This document shows, in pieces, positions 1-7,687 of a stretch of 7,726 nucleotides of DNA. Source of the DNA: an uncultured Beijerinckiaceae bacterium. Its GTDB lineage: Bacteria > Pseudomonadota > Alphaproteobacteria > Rhizobiales > Beijerinckiaceae. Position 1 is the stretch's first letter. Each line of letters begins with the position of its first letter. The position numbers and the translations under genes are program-made. The notes beneath the pieces were generated by a model. The model made no database searches and was not told where the DNA came from. It worked only from the letters and a program-made list of their open reading frames with translations. The stretch covers positions 1 through 7,726 of the forward strand of contig CALMGA010000292.1 in the NCBI GenBank assembly GCA_937863205.1. The letters run 5' to 3'.

Positions 1-183
1 CTAGAGCTGGTCGCCTACAACTGTCCGCTCATGCGGCCGGGCGCTAAGCCGCGAAAGTACGTGGCGCGGTGCGGGATCCGCTTTACCGATCTCGATGGCC
101 GGCGCGGGCCACCGCCGGATAACCCGCCGTTCATGATGAAGCTGCGCGTAGTGGGCGGGCGAGACGCCGATGATGACGGCTGA
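1..183 (+). CDS. C-terminal end of an unrecognised protein (5' truncated by window edge)
   Basis: Frame 1 is open from the first base to a TGA at 181-183 and gives the last 60 residues of a protein. The fragment begins LELVAYNCPL, has a basic middle (RPGAKPRKYVARCGIRF), a proline-rich PPPDNPP stretch and an acidic end, DADDDG. Third codon positions are mostly G or C, as in the confident genes here, which supports real coding. I recognise no domain. It lacks the His/Arg/Tyr pattern expected near the C terminus of a tyrosine integrase, although it lies beside a tRNA 3' end where such genes are common. No membrane segment is visible. The start and function lie outside the window. Confidence 0.55.
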   Translation, partial: LELVAYNCPLMRPGAKPRKYVARCGIRFTDLDGRRGPPPDNPPFMMKLRVVGGRDADDDG

Positions 184-234
184 CGGTTAAGATGCCCTGG
201 GCCACAGCGTGCACAGGTGTCGGGGGGATCGCGT

Positions 235-252
235 GTAGCGGTCCCCCGCTAC
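235..252. repeat. Small perfect hairpin (6-bp stem, 6-nt loop)
   Basis: GTAGCG at 235-240 pairs with CGCTAC at 247-252 around the loop GTCCCC. The right half, with the following base, reads like the 3' end of a tRNA (CCCCCGCTACCA), but no tRNA body precedes it. It may be a remnant of an attachment site or chance. Confidence 0.3.
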
Positions 253-302
253 CAGGGTTTCTCAACTTCGCCCTCACTGCCGGGAACGCTTGGCGAACAC
301 CG

Positions 303-322
303 TTCGGGACTCTTTCGGGACT
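303..322. repeat. Two direct copies of TTCGGGACT, 11-bp period
   Basis: TTCGGGACT occurs at 303-311 and again at 314-322, separated by CT. One helical turn of spacing next to a tRNA 3' end would suit an integrase arm-type or excisionase site. That function is inference; the repeat itself is directly visible. Confidence 0.4.
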
Positions 323-434
323 TTCTGCGCCGATCTGTGCAGTTCCCGTCGCAAATGCGCTGTTCCGTTCCGTTTTACGGGAGCGGCTAAGACCGCCGCA
401 AAGAGCAGGAACACAGCATTTACACTAACTTGGT

Positions 435-510
435 TGGTGCCGGTTGCAGGAATCGAACCCGCGACCTACTGATTACAAATCAGTTGCTCTACCGACTGAG
501 CTAAACCGGC
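435..510 (-). tRNA. tRNA-Thr (anticodon TGU), CCA encoded
   Basis: Read on the minus strand from 510 to 435 this is a complete 76-nt cloverleaf. The acceptor GCCGGTT pairs with AACCGGC. A D-arm GCTC/GAGC follows, then the anticodon stem ACTGA/TCAGT enclosing loop TTTGTAA, so the anticodon is TGT (threonine, decoding ACA). The variable loop is AGGTC, the T-arm GCGGG/CCTGC encloses TTCGATT, the discriminator base is A, and a genome-encoded CCA occupies 435-437. All stems are perfectly paired, so it should be functional. It points left, toward the partial gene, and its 3' end is a potential integrase target. Confidence 0.97.
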
Positions 511-958
511 CCTGACGTACATGGCTTCGCGATCGTCCGGGGTGTGTTCTCCTGGTAGGCCCGTGCGGCGCTTGCAGAAATTCCGATCACCAGCCGATCG
601 TCCGCGACATGCTTCCTGTCTGATACTCACATCGTTCCCTGTCTCCCGGCTGTTGGATGCCAAGATTGCGGGACGCGAAGCCGCATGCGTATCATGCCGT
701 GCCGGAGGCGCCAATGCTCGCAATCCGACACCTGGCGGAAGCCGCGTTTTCTTTAACCTGCTATGAGGCACTCACCGGTGGCGGTACGGTCGGGGAGGAC
801 GCCGGCGCGGATCCACGTCCGCGCGGTCTCGATTGCGTGCGGGGCCAACGCGGTGTTGCGCGGGGCGGCTCGCGCACAGCTGTGATCCCGCCCGACCGGC
901 CCAACGGATCGGCTGCGCCATCGTCGCAGATGCGCTACGCTGCCGAAAAGCAGGCGTC
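511..958. other. Region without a supported gene between tRNA-Thr and the DUF2189 gene
   Basis: The frames that stay open here are in the wrong codon context and I recognise no protein. The tRNA promoter must lie at the left end (minus strand, just above 510), but no clear -35/-10 pair can be picked out. A short GC hairpin, GCGG/CCGC at 735-745 followed by GTTTTCTTT, and a 7-bp hairpin at 805-824 are the only structures noted. The leader and promoter of the membrane-protein gene should be in the right part. Confidence 0.45.
805..824. repeat. Perfect 7-bp hairpin
   Basis: GCGCGGA (805-811) pairs with TCCGCGC (818-824) around TCCACG. There is no T-run on either side, so it is not an obvious terminator. 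It lies about 135 bp upstream of the membrane-protein start. Confidence 0.3.
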
Positions 959-1753
959 ATGCCCATCCGCCGCATCACCTTTGCCGACCTCCGCGCCGCC
1001 CTGGCCGCCGGGCTTGCCGATTTCAGGGCCAGGCCGAGTCACGCCGTTTTTCTCTGCGCCATCTATCCCGTGGTCGGGATCATCCTGGTGCGCGCGACGG
1101 TGCGGGGCGGTGTCCTGCCGCTGCTGTTTCCGCTGGTTGCCGGCTTCGCCATCCTCGCGCCCCTCGCCGCCGTCACCACATGCGAGGTCAGCCGACGGCG
1201 CGAAGTCGGCGCCGCCAGCACCTGGCGGGATATCGGCCGCATCGTCGGGCTGCACGCGATGCCGCAGGTCGCCGAACTGGCCGTCCTTCTTCTTGTCATC
1301 TTCGTCGCCTGGCTCGACACGGCGCAGGCGATCTTCGTCGCAACGCTCGGGCCGCAGGACCCGATGTCGTTGAGCGAGTTCGCACATGCCGCTCTGCTGA
1401 CGACGAAAGGAAGGGAGTTGATCGCGCTTGGCGGTCTCGTCGGCTCCGGCTTCGCCACGCTGGCCTTCACGCTCGCGGTCGTTTCGTTTCCGATGCTCAT
1501 CGACCGGCGGGTCAGCCTGTTCACGGCCATCGCCACCTCCGTGCGCTGCGTGGCGGCCAACCCGCTGGTTCTGGCCGCCTGGGGCTTGATCCTCACGCTT
1601 GCGCTGGCGGCGGGCATGGCGCTGCTGTTCGCCGGCCTCGCCGTGGTGCTGCCCGTTCTCGGTCATGCGAGCTGGCACCTGTACCGCGCATTGGTGCCGC
1701 CGGAAGAAACCCCGCCGGCTGTGATCGCCGCCCGGCCCCAGCTGGTCAGCTGA
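959..1753 (+). CDS. DUF2189 family integral membrane protein
   Basis: The product is a 264-residue inner-membrane protein of the DUF2189 type, for which I know no established biochemical role. Features matching the family: an N terminus MPIRRITFADLRAAL just before DFRARPSHAVF; the AIYPVVG segment; LLFPLVAGFAILAPLA followed by the conserved basic turn VSRRREVG (about 77-84); and the closing VVLPVLGHASWHLYR (about 229-243). Hydrophobic segments lie near residues 29-46, 51-75, 102-120, 157-180 and 202-234. The frame is open further upstream, but I chose the ATG at 959 because family proteins start right before RRITF; only a weak AGCAGG lies upstream of it. Length is normal and no damage is visible. 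It converges with the exported-protein pseudogene, so it probably forms a single-gene unit. Confidence 0.88.
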   Translation: MPIRRITFADLRAALAAGLADFRARPSHAVFLCAIYPVVGIILVRATVRGGVLPLLFPLVAGFAILAPLAAVTTCEVSRRREVGAASTWRDIGRIVGLHAMPQVAELAVLLLVIFVAWLDTAQAIFVATLGPQDPMSLSEFAHAALLTTKGRELIALGGLVGSGFATLAFTLAVVSFPMLIDRRVSLFTAIATSVRCVAANPLVLAAWGLILTLALAAGMALLFAGLAVVLPVLGHASWHLYRALVPPEETPPAVIAARPQLVS

Positions 1754-1812
1754 CGCCGGTCGCTTGAAGCCGGTCACTCGCGGCCGACCTCCCCAGCATT
1801 GCCGGCGAGGAT
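1754..1812. other. Short convergent intergenic gap
   Basis: This gap lies between the stop of the membrane-protein gene and the stop of the minus-strand pseudogene. It contains GCCGGTC twice but no strong stem followed by T residues, so no bidirectional intrinsic terminator can be called. Confidence 0.4.
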
Positions 1813-2310
1813 CTACTGCTTGATCTTGACGCTGAGGCTGTTGAACATCGCGGCCACGTCGGTAGGGTGCTGTCGCCCTCCGGCGACGCCCACAGCGTGA
1901 CCACCACGAATTCGTCGTGCGGACCCACCGGACCGATCTCGACGTAGAGCAACACCGTCGGATTTCCTTCCAGGTCGCCTGAGCGAAATCGAGCTTGACG
2001 TGATCGTTACCGGCGATCTTGCCGGTCGTCCTGGTCGGATCGCCGGTTACGACCTTCTGCTCATCCCAATGCTTCTCGTGCTCGGCGACGAGGACGTCGG
2101 ATTCGTTGCCGGTGTATGTTTTGAACCAAATGAAGGCTTCGTCGTCGGGGGTCTTGGTCTCGGTGCCCCGCTCGTCGTCGGAGGCGGTCAAGCTGGAGGG
2201 CAGCTCGATCGAGATGTCGTTGATGGCGACCGGCTTGGCGAAGGCGGAAAAATGCCGAACAGCGAAAGGGCGACCGCGCAGGAGCGAAGAAAGACCAGAT
2301 GATGACGCAA
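1813..2310 (-). pseudogene. Frameshifted gene for a small exported protein of unknown function
   Basis: The minus strand encodes one coherent protein of about 166 residues only if three single-base losses are repaired. A TTG start at 2308-2310 has GGAG (complement of 2317-2320) 6 nt upstream and opens a Sec-type signal peptide: RHHLVFLRS, then the hydrophobic AVALSLFGIF, then a likely cleavage near SAFA-KP. The mature part runs VAINDISIELPSS, an acid-rich stretch, FIWFKTYTGNESDVLV, HEKHWDEQKVV and VKLDFAQATW. After the second shift comes NPTVLLYVEIGPVG, then FVVVTLWASPEGDS, and after the third, VAAMFNSLSVKIKQ and TAG at 1813-1815. Shifts lie at the five-A run 2248-2252, near 1970-1973 and near 1857-1862. 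The family is not recognised; periplasmic location is inferred from the signal peptide. Sequencing error is an alternative to true decay. Confidence 0.72.
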
Positions 2311-2323
2311 CGAAGACTCCGGT

Positions 2324-2344
2324 CCGTTCGAGTTGTTCGAACGG
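2324..2344. repeat. Perfect 8-bp inverted repeat, possible operator
   Basis: CCGTTCGA (2324-2331) and TCGAACGG (2337-2344) flank a 5-nt spacer. The element sits immediately above the Shine-Dalgarno of the minus-strand exported-protein gene. That position fits a dimeric-regulator operator or a leader hairpin. Which one cannot be decided from sequence. Confidence 0.5.
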
Positions 2345-2415
2345 CCAACGTCGATACAATGTTTGCACACCGGCGAGACTTGGAGCACACCACTTATGCA
2401 TGCCTGATGAAGGAG

Positions 2416-2433
2416 GCGATCGCGACCGGTCGC
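2416..2433. repeat. Two overlapping perfect palindromes
   Basis: GCGATCGC (2416-2423) overlaps the 12-bp palindrome GCGACCGGTCGC (2422-2433). The inverted repeat at 2437-2475 begins 3 bp further right, so these belong to one symmetric patch. Confidence 0.5.
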
Positions 2434-2436
2434 CAT

Positions 2437-2475
2437 GGTCCCTTGCCTGCCCCCAGCGTCCAACGCCAAGGGACC
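2437..2475. repeat. Perfect 9-bp inverted repeat with 21-nt spacer
   Basis: GGTCCCTTG (2437-2445) pairs with CAAGGGACC (2467-2475). No T-run follows on either strand. It could be a stem-loop in a transcript or a remnant of a palindromic intergenic repeat. Confidence 0.5.
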
Positions 2476-2553
2476 GCCGAAGAACACGATGCGGGCAGTG
2501 ACGCTGGCGAGCAGGCCCGCTGAAGGTTTGGTCGGCGGCGGCCTTGGCCACCC

Positions 2554-2579
2554 CCCGCGAGTCGGCGCGGGTTTATGTT
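2554..2579 (+). terminator. Weak terminator-like hairpin
   Basis: CCCGCG (2554-2559) pairs with CGCGGG (2566-2571) around AGTCGG and is followed by TTTATGTT. The all-GC stem and partial T-run resemble an intrinsic terminator on the plus strand. No confident plus-strand gene ends just before it, so it could equally be a leader structure ahead of maeB. Confidence 0.25.
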
Positions 2580-2605
2580 CGGGAAGATCGTAACGGGAGA
2601 CATTT

Positions 2606-2652
2606 GCCCCTCGTTCGGTGACCTGCCCGCCGCTCGGGGAACAACGAGGGGC
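2606..2652. repeat. Perfect 10-bp inverted repeat upstream of maeB
   Basis: GCCCCTCGTT (2606-2615) pairs with AACGAGGGGC (2643-2652), enclosing 27 nt. An alternative inner pairing GTTC/GAAC overlaps it, so two mutually exclusive folds are possible. It ends about 137 bp before the maeB start. A role in maeB expression is inference only. Confidence 0.5.
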
Positions 2653-2789
2653 GCTGCGTGCGAGCTCCGACATTGGGATCGATCGCCGGGCCTTCCGTCG
2701 AACATGGTTCGAAAATCTGCTCCGCGATGATGGACGCGCCGCCGGCTCGGCCTTAAGTCCCGGTCTCCTTCCCCCGCCGAAGGGTTTCC

Positions 2790-5081
<2,292 letters not shown>

Positions 5082-5121
5082 CGGCGGCTGGGCGCGGAGG
5101 TTCCCCGCCGGAGGTGGACGG

Positions 5122-5439
5122 ATGGGCGTTTATCGCGAGCAGCTCCTGACGGTGCGAGGGTCGAAGGTGGAGATGCAAGCCTTCGTCGACGCCTGCTTCG
5201 TGAGGAACGATGCCGGCCGGCTCCAGGCGTTCGAAAGCGACAACATCGCGCCCCTGCCCGACGGCCTGCGCGACGGATACGGTCGCAGCGCTCTCGGTGA
5301 CGATATCGAGCTCGGCGTCGAGGTGCTGACCCGCAAGCCAGGAACCGCGGTTCGCGGCCCCTTCGGCCGGGACGGGATCCTTGCAAGCCCGCATGCCAAG
5401 CGACTGGGGCTTTTGGACCATGATGCGCTCCGCCGATGA
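5122..5439 (+). CDS. Small protein of unknown function, possibly truncated by an in-frame TGA
   Basis: This is a 105-residue ORF, 40 bp after maeB on the same strand, so the two could be cotranscribed. The start is well supported: GGAGG at 5110-5114 lies 7 nt before ATG. The sequence starts MGVYREQLLTVRGSKVEMQA, followed by FVDACFVRNDAGRLQAFESD and LPDGLRDGYG. It has no signal peptide or membrane segment and an acidic N-terminal half. The TVRGSKVEMQAFVDA stretch loosely suggests a ferredoxin-like alpha/beta fold, but I assign no family. Codon use is good up to about residue 80 and weaker after it. The frame continues past the TGA for another 73 codons, so the gene may have been longer and be a nonsense pseudogene. 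Confidence 0.5.
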   Translation: MGVYREQLLTVRGSKVEMQAFVDACFVRNDAGRLQAFESDNIAPLPDGLRDGYGRSALGDDIELGVEVLTRKPGTAVRGPFGRDGILASPHAKRLGLLDHDALRR

Positions 5440-5661
5440 ACGGAGCAACACCGGCCGCAGGCGCTGGAGGTTGGTGCCGCCGCACTCCGCGCTTTGGCGC
5501 ATCTGAGTCTTCCAACGGATCGCGAAGAGCTGTCGCTCCTTGCGGCGCGAGACTTACTTGTCTCACCTGTGGAAACCACCTCAGTACAGTTTCGGCTCCC
5601 GGATCTCGGACGACATTTCGCCAGCTGCTTCATTGCGGACGTCGGTCACTGGGCACCTTAG
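5440..5661 (+). pseudogene. In-frame continuation of the preceding ORF after TGA
   Basis: After TGA at 5437-5439 the same frame stays open to TAG at 5659-5661 and gives 73 residues with a protein-like pattern: TEQHRPQALEVGAAALRALA, then HLSLPTDREELSLLAARDLL, then SPVETTSVQFRLPDLGRHFA. It has no ATG or Shine-Dalgarno of its own. GC3 is visibly lower than in maeB. The simplest reading is a CGA-to-TGA nonsense mutation that split a gene of about 179 codons, whose 3' part was then cut by the insertion-sequence debris starting at about 5662. UGA recoding is much less likely: there is no recognisable selenocysteine context. Confidence 0.38.
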
Positions 5662-6125
5662 GGCACCGTATCCGGTCCGATGCTCTCAACTGCGGCCTCG
5701 CTGGTGTGGCATTCATAGTCGCGGATCAGCCGCCGGTGCCGACCCGGCGTGCGGTCCACAAACCAGCGACGGGGCCGAACAACAAAGCGGTGGCGGTCGC
5801 TGCGCTGGACGAGCCCGGCTTTCACGCCCTTCTGCACCCGACCACGTCGACCATTCTTGGCCCGGCGTCGCCCATGATGCCTTCGCCGAAGAGCAGGCAG
5901 CGGCCTGAGGCAAGGCTTCGGTGCCATCCCGGTCCTGAACGCTGCCCGGGTCCTGAACGCTGGCGACGTGGACCTTCAGCAGCAGGCCGAGAGTGTCGAC
6001 AAGGAGGTGACGCTTGCGCCCCGAACCTTTTGCCAACGTCAAGATCGGACGGATCAAGCGAGGCCCCTTGCAACGCGCTTTGGTGCTTCGGCCGTCGATC
6101 AGGGCCGTGGTCGGCTAAGCCGCCT
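5658..6125 (-). pseudogene. IS5-family-like transposase fragment, frameshifted
   Basis: On the minus strand, pieces of an IS5/IS427-type DDE transposase appear in order from 6105 down to 5690. They are ALIDGRSTKA (first catalytic Asp region), GRKRHLLVDTLGLLLKVHV, QDRDG, a segment around FGEGIMGDAG, and the C-terminal block HRFVVRPRRWFVDRT then RHRRLIRDYECHTSEAA. They lie in different frames, so at least two shifts are needed. An in-frame TAG (complement of 6115-6117) precedes the first block. The 3' end diverges after SEAAV, and no terminal repeats are identifiable at either side. An 18-bp tandem duplication sits inside it. It cannot make an active transposase. Confidence 0.72.
5931..5961. 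repeat. Tandem duplication, 18-bp period, in the IS5-like fragment
   Basis: GGTCCTGAACGCT occurs at 5931-5943 and at 5949-5961. On the transposase strand this yields SVQDPG followed by SVQDRD, an in-frame six-residue duplication of a motif that relatives carry once. Confidence 0.6.
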
Positions 6126-6412
6126 TTATTCATCAGGGTGTTGGTTGGCGCGGCGGTCGGCGGCGTCGAGCGTGGAGGGCGCGGGGGTGTGATCGGCGGA
6201 CAGCGCCGGCTGTTGGTTCTGATGATGAGGGTGCGGCGCTGGAAAGGCGGAAGAGTTTCGTTTCGAGGGGCTCGGCCCCGTGGATCGGATCCGTCGCCTG
6301 AGCAAGCCCGCCGGGAGACCGGCGATGAGATCGGCCTCGGGACAGGCAGCGGCAAAGGCGAGGCGCACGCGGGGGCGCGTTTCCACCATCCTGGCGGCGA
6401 TCTTGATCGGTG
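6126..6412 (-). pseudogene. 3' end of an IS1380-family-like transposase
   Basis: Minus-strand translation between about 6407 and 6317 reads IKIAARMVETRPRVRL followed by AFAAACPEADLIAGLPAG. This matches my memory of the conserved C terminus of IS1380-type transposases (KIAARxVE, then a cluster of small residues and ACPEA). The frame then continues through a low-complexity Pro/His/Gln-rich tail to TAA at 6126-6128, which is probably the former 3' flank of the element rather than protein. Nothing upstream of the KIAAR block remains, because the sequence switches at about 6406-6416 to IS701-type coding on the opposite strand. Only about 35 residues of a transposase of roughly 450 survive. The family assignment is from memory. 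Confidence 0.58.
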
Positions 6413-7222
6413 AGCGGTTTGACCGGGCCGAGCCGCGGCGGCGGGCGACGGCCTCCCTGCAAGGTCTGCTGGCGCCGCTGGAGCGCAAGGACGGCTGGCA
6501 GCTGGCCGAGGTGGCCGGCGACGCCGGCCCGGATGGCGTGCAGGAGTTCCTGTCGCGTGTGCGCTGGGACGCGGATGCGGTGCAGGACGATCTGCGGGCC
6601 TACATGGGCGAGCACCTGGGGCGAGCACCTGGGGCGAGGACCTGGGCACGTCCGATGCCGTGCTGGTGCTTGACGAAACCGGCTTGTCTCGAAGCGGGGC
6701 ACGCGTTCGGCCGGCGTGCAGCGCCAATATCCGGGCACCTCCGGGCGCATCGAGAACGCGCGGGTCGGCGTGTTCCTGGGCCACGCCAGCCGCCACGGTC
6801 ACACGCTGATCGACCGTGCCTGTACATGCCCAGAGCTGGACGCAGGACCGCGCCCGCTTGCGGGCCGCCCACGTGCCCGATGACGTCGCGTTTGCCACCA
6901 AGCCGGCGCTGGGACTGGCGATGCTGCAGCGGGCGCATGAAGCCAAGCTGCCGTTTGCCTTGGATCGCCGGCGACAGTGTGTACGGGGCCGAGCGGGCGA
7001 TCCGGCGCTGGGCAGAAGCGAAGGGGATCGGCACCGTGCTGGCCGTTGGCACCAACCAGCGGCTGAGCCTTTGTCGAGCGGCCGACTGGTTTGCGGCCAA
7101 AGCGGCGGTGCTGCCGGCTGCGACGCAGATGTGACAGCGGCTGAGCGCGGGCGAGGGCGCCGACATGTTTGGGGCCGCGCTTGTACGACTGGGCCTTGGT
7201 GCCCTACGGCGGGGCCGCCTCC
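6406..7222 (+). pseudogene. IS701-family-like transposase fragment with multiple frameshifts
   Basis: Plus-strand blocks appear in the family order but hop among three frames: [56 protein letters not shown] with the first catalytic Asp (about 6660-6680); [88 protein letters not shown] with the second catalytic Asp; QRLSAGEGA; and RLYDWALVPYGGAA at the end. Shifts fall near 6606-6643, 6692, 6818-6835, 6960 and 7165, plus a TGA at 7132-7134. The N terminus is replaced by IS1380-like sequence. The C-terminal third, with the catalytic Glu, is missing. Clearly dead. Confidence 0.85.
6606..6643. repeat. Three tandem 13-bp units in the IS701-like fragment
   Basis: GGGCGAGCACCT starts at 6606 and 6619, and a variant GGGCGAGGACCT starts at 6632, giving a strict 13-bp period. 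The intact gene probably had only GEHLGEDLG here. The extra unit and the 13-bp spacing throw the frame, so slipped-strand duplication is a likely cause of the first frameshift. Confidence 0.65.
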
Positions 7223-7687
7223 GGCTTCGGATGCGCGCTGCCGGCGCGCCCGGCGCGAGGTCTTGCCATCGATCGCCACGATGTCGGGCTTCGCGCGCGC
7301 AAGGCCTCGACCCGGGTGGTGAAGCACTCCGCAGACAGCGGCGCCGGCAGGGCGTTCATCACGTCGTTCAACGTGTCGTGCGAGGGGATGCCATTGGCAC
7401 CGCTTGGGCAAAGGGCAACAGCCGGCGCAGGACGTCGAGCTTGCGGCGGCCCCGGCGCTCCACCCCGGCGAAGTCCTCGGCCCCGGCCATGGTCGCGCAC
7501 AGCACCAGAAGCAGGATCTCGGGCAGCGGGTAGATCACGTTCCAGGCTTGGCGCGGGTCGTCCAGAGCCGAAAACCGCGAAACAAGCGACGTGCCCGACA
7601 TCGGAAAGGCCCCACCAAGCGAGGCCCGTCCAGAACCACACCTGAAGTCCTCCCGTCACCCTTTCAGCCGGTCAAGCGATGGCCCTG
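7205..7687 (-). mobile_element. Remnant ISAs1-family element with one probable outer end
   Basis: Upstream of the transposase start the minus strand reads CAGGGCCATCGCTTGACCGG from 7687 inward. A CAGGG-type start fits the terminal repeats of the ISAs1 family. If so, 7687 is the outer boundary and 7688-7726 is flanking DNA of unknown nature. The inner boundary is blurred between about 7205 and 7240. No matching second end is present, so no target duplication can be checked. Confidence 0.5.
7235..7601 (-). pseudogene. ISAs1-family-like transposase, 5' part, frameshifted
   Basis: Minus strand from ATG at 7599-7601: MSGTSLVSRFSALDDPRQAW, then NVIYPLPEILLLVLCATMAG, AEDFAGVE, and GRRKLDVLRRLLPFAQ. 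A frameshift near 7393-7410 leads to GIPSHDTLNDVMNAL then AECFTTRVEALRA. A second shift near 7290-7300 leads to KPDIVAIDGKTSRR. This order (DPRQAW, YPLPEILLLVLCA, FGxGIPSHDTLNDV, IDGKTSRR) is diagnostic of the ISAs1 (H-repeat) family. IDGKTSRR carries a catalytic Asp. About 120 residues remain of roughly 370. The rest is lost where the sequence meets the IS701-like fragment at about 7205-7240. Confidence 0.88.

Larger units (their letters stand above)
184..434. other. Noncoding stretch between partial gene and tRNA 3' end
   Basis: No reading frame here has convincing codon use. It contains a small hairpin at 235-252, a direct repeat at 303-322 and a 5-bp GC inverted repeat (GCGGC at 383-387, GCCGC at 395-399). 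None of these is followed by a T-run in either direction, so I see no good intrinsic terminator for the tRNA. Its position immediately 3' of a tRNA gene is where integrative elements attach, but no duplicate of the tRNA 3' end is visible inside the window. Confidence 0.4.
2311..2789. promoter_or_regulatory. Divergent intergenic region upstream of maeB and the exported-protein pseudogene
   Basis: These 479 bp separate two divergently oriented genes and should hold both promoters, although I cannot assign a clear -35/-10 pair. The region is unusually rich in perfect inverted repeats, listed separately. Several frames remain open across it, including a plus-strand frame ending at 2523, but none has good codon use or a recognisable product. 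The maeB leader would be long if transcription starts left of the repeats. Confidence 0.5.

Noticed and set aside
466..771. Minus-strand ORF overlapping the tRNA
   Set aside because: Its C terminus is a translation of the tRNA-Thr gene itself, so it is not a real coding region.
2299..2523. Possible 74-residue plus-strand gene ending before the hairpin at 2554
   Set aside because: Codon use is unconvincing, it has no good ribosome-binding site or homology signal, and its start overlaps the pseudogene's start.
935..2551. A 538-codon minus-strand open frame spanning several genes
   Set aside because: Only its middle part (about 1970-2250) is real, as one segment of the frameshifted exported-protein gene. 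The rest is antisense to the DUF2189 gene or is intergenic.
5082..5110. CGGCGG/CCGCCG pair after maeB as a terminator
   Set aside because: The stem is short with a 17-nt loop and no T-run, and the following ribosome-binding site suggests continued transcription.
5436..6413. A 325-codon plus-strand open frame
   Set aside because: It is antisense to the IS5-like and IS1380-like blocks, has poor composition, and has no recognisable domain.
5822..7411. A 529-codon minus-strand open frame across the IS region
   Set aside because: It stitches together a short ISAs1 segment, antisense IS701 sequence and low-complexity stretches. It is not one protein.
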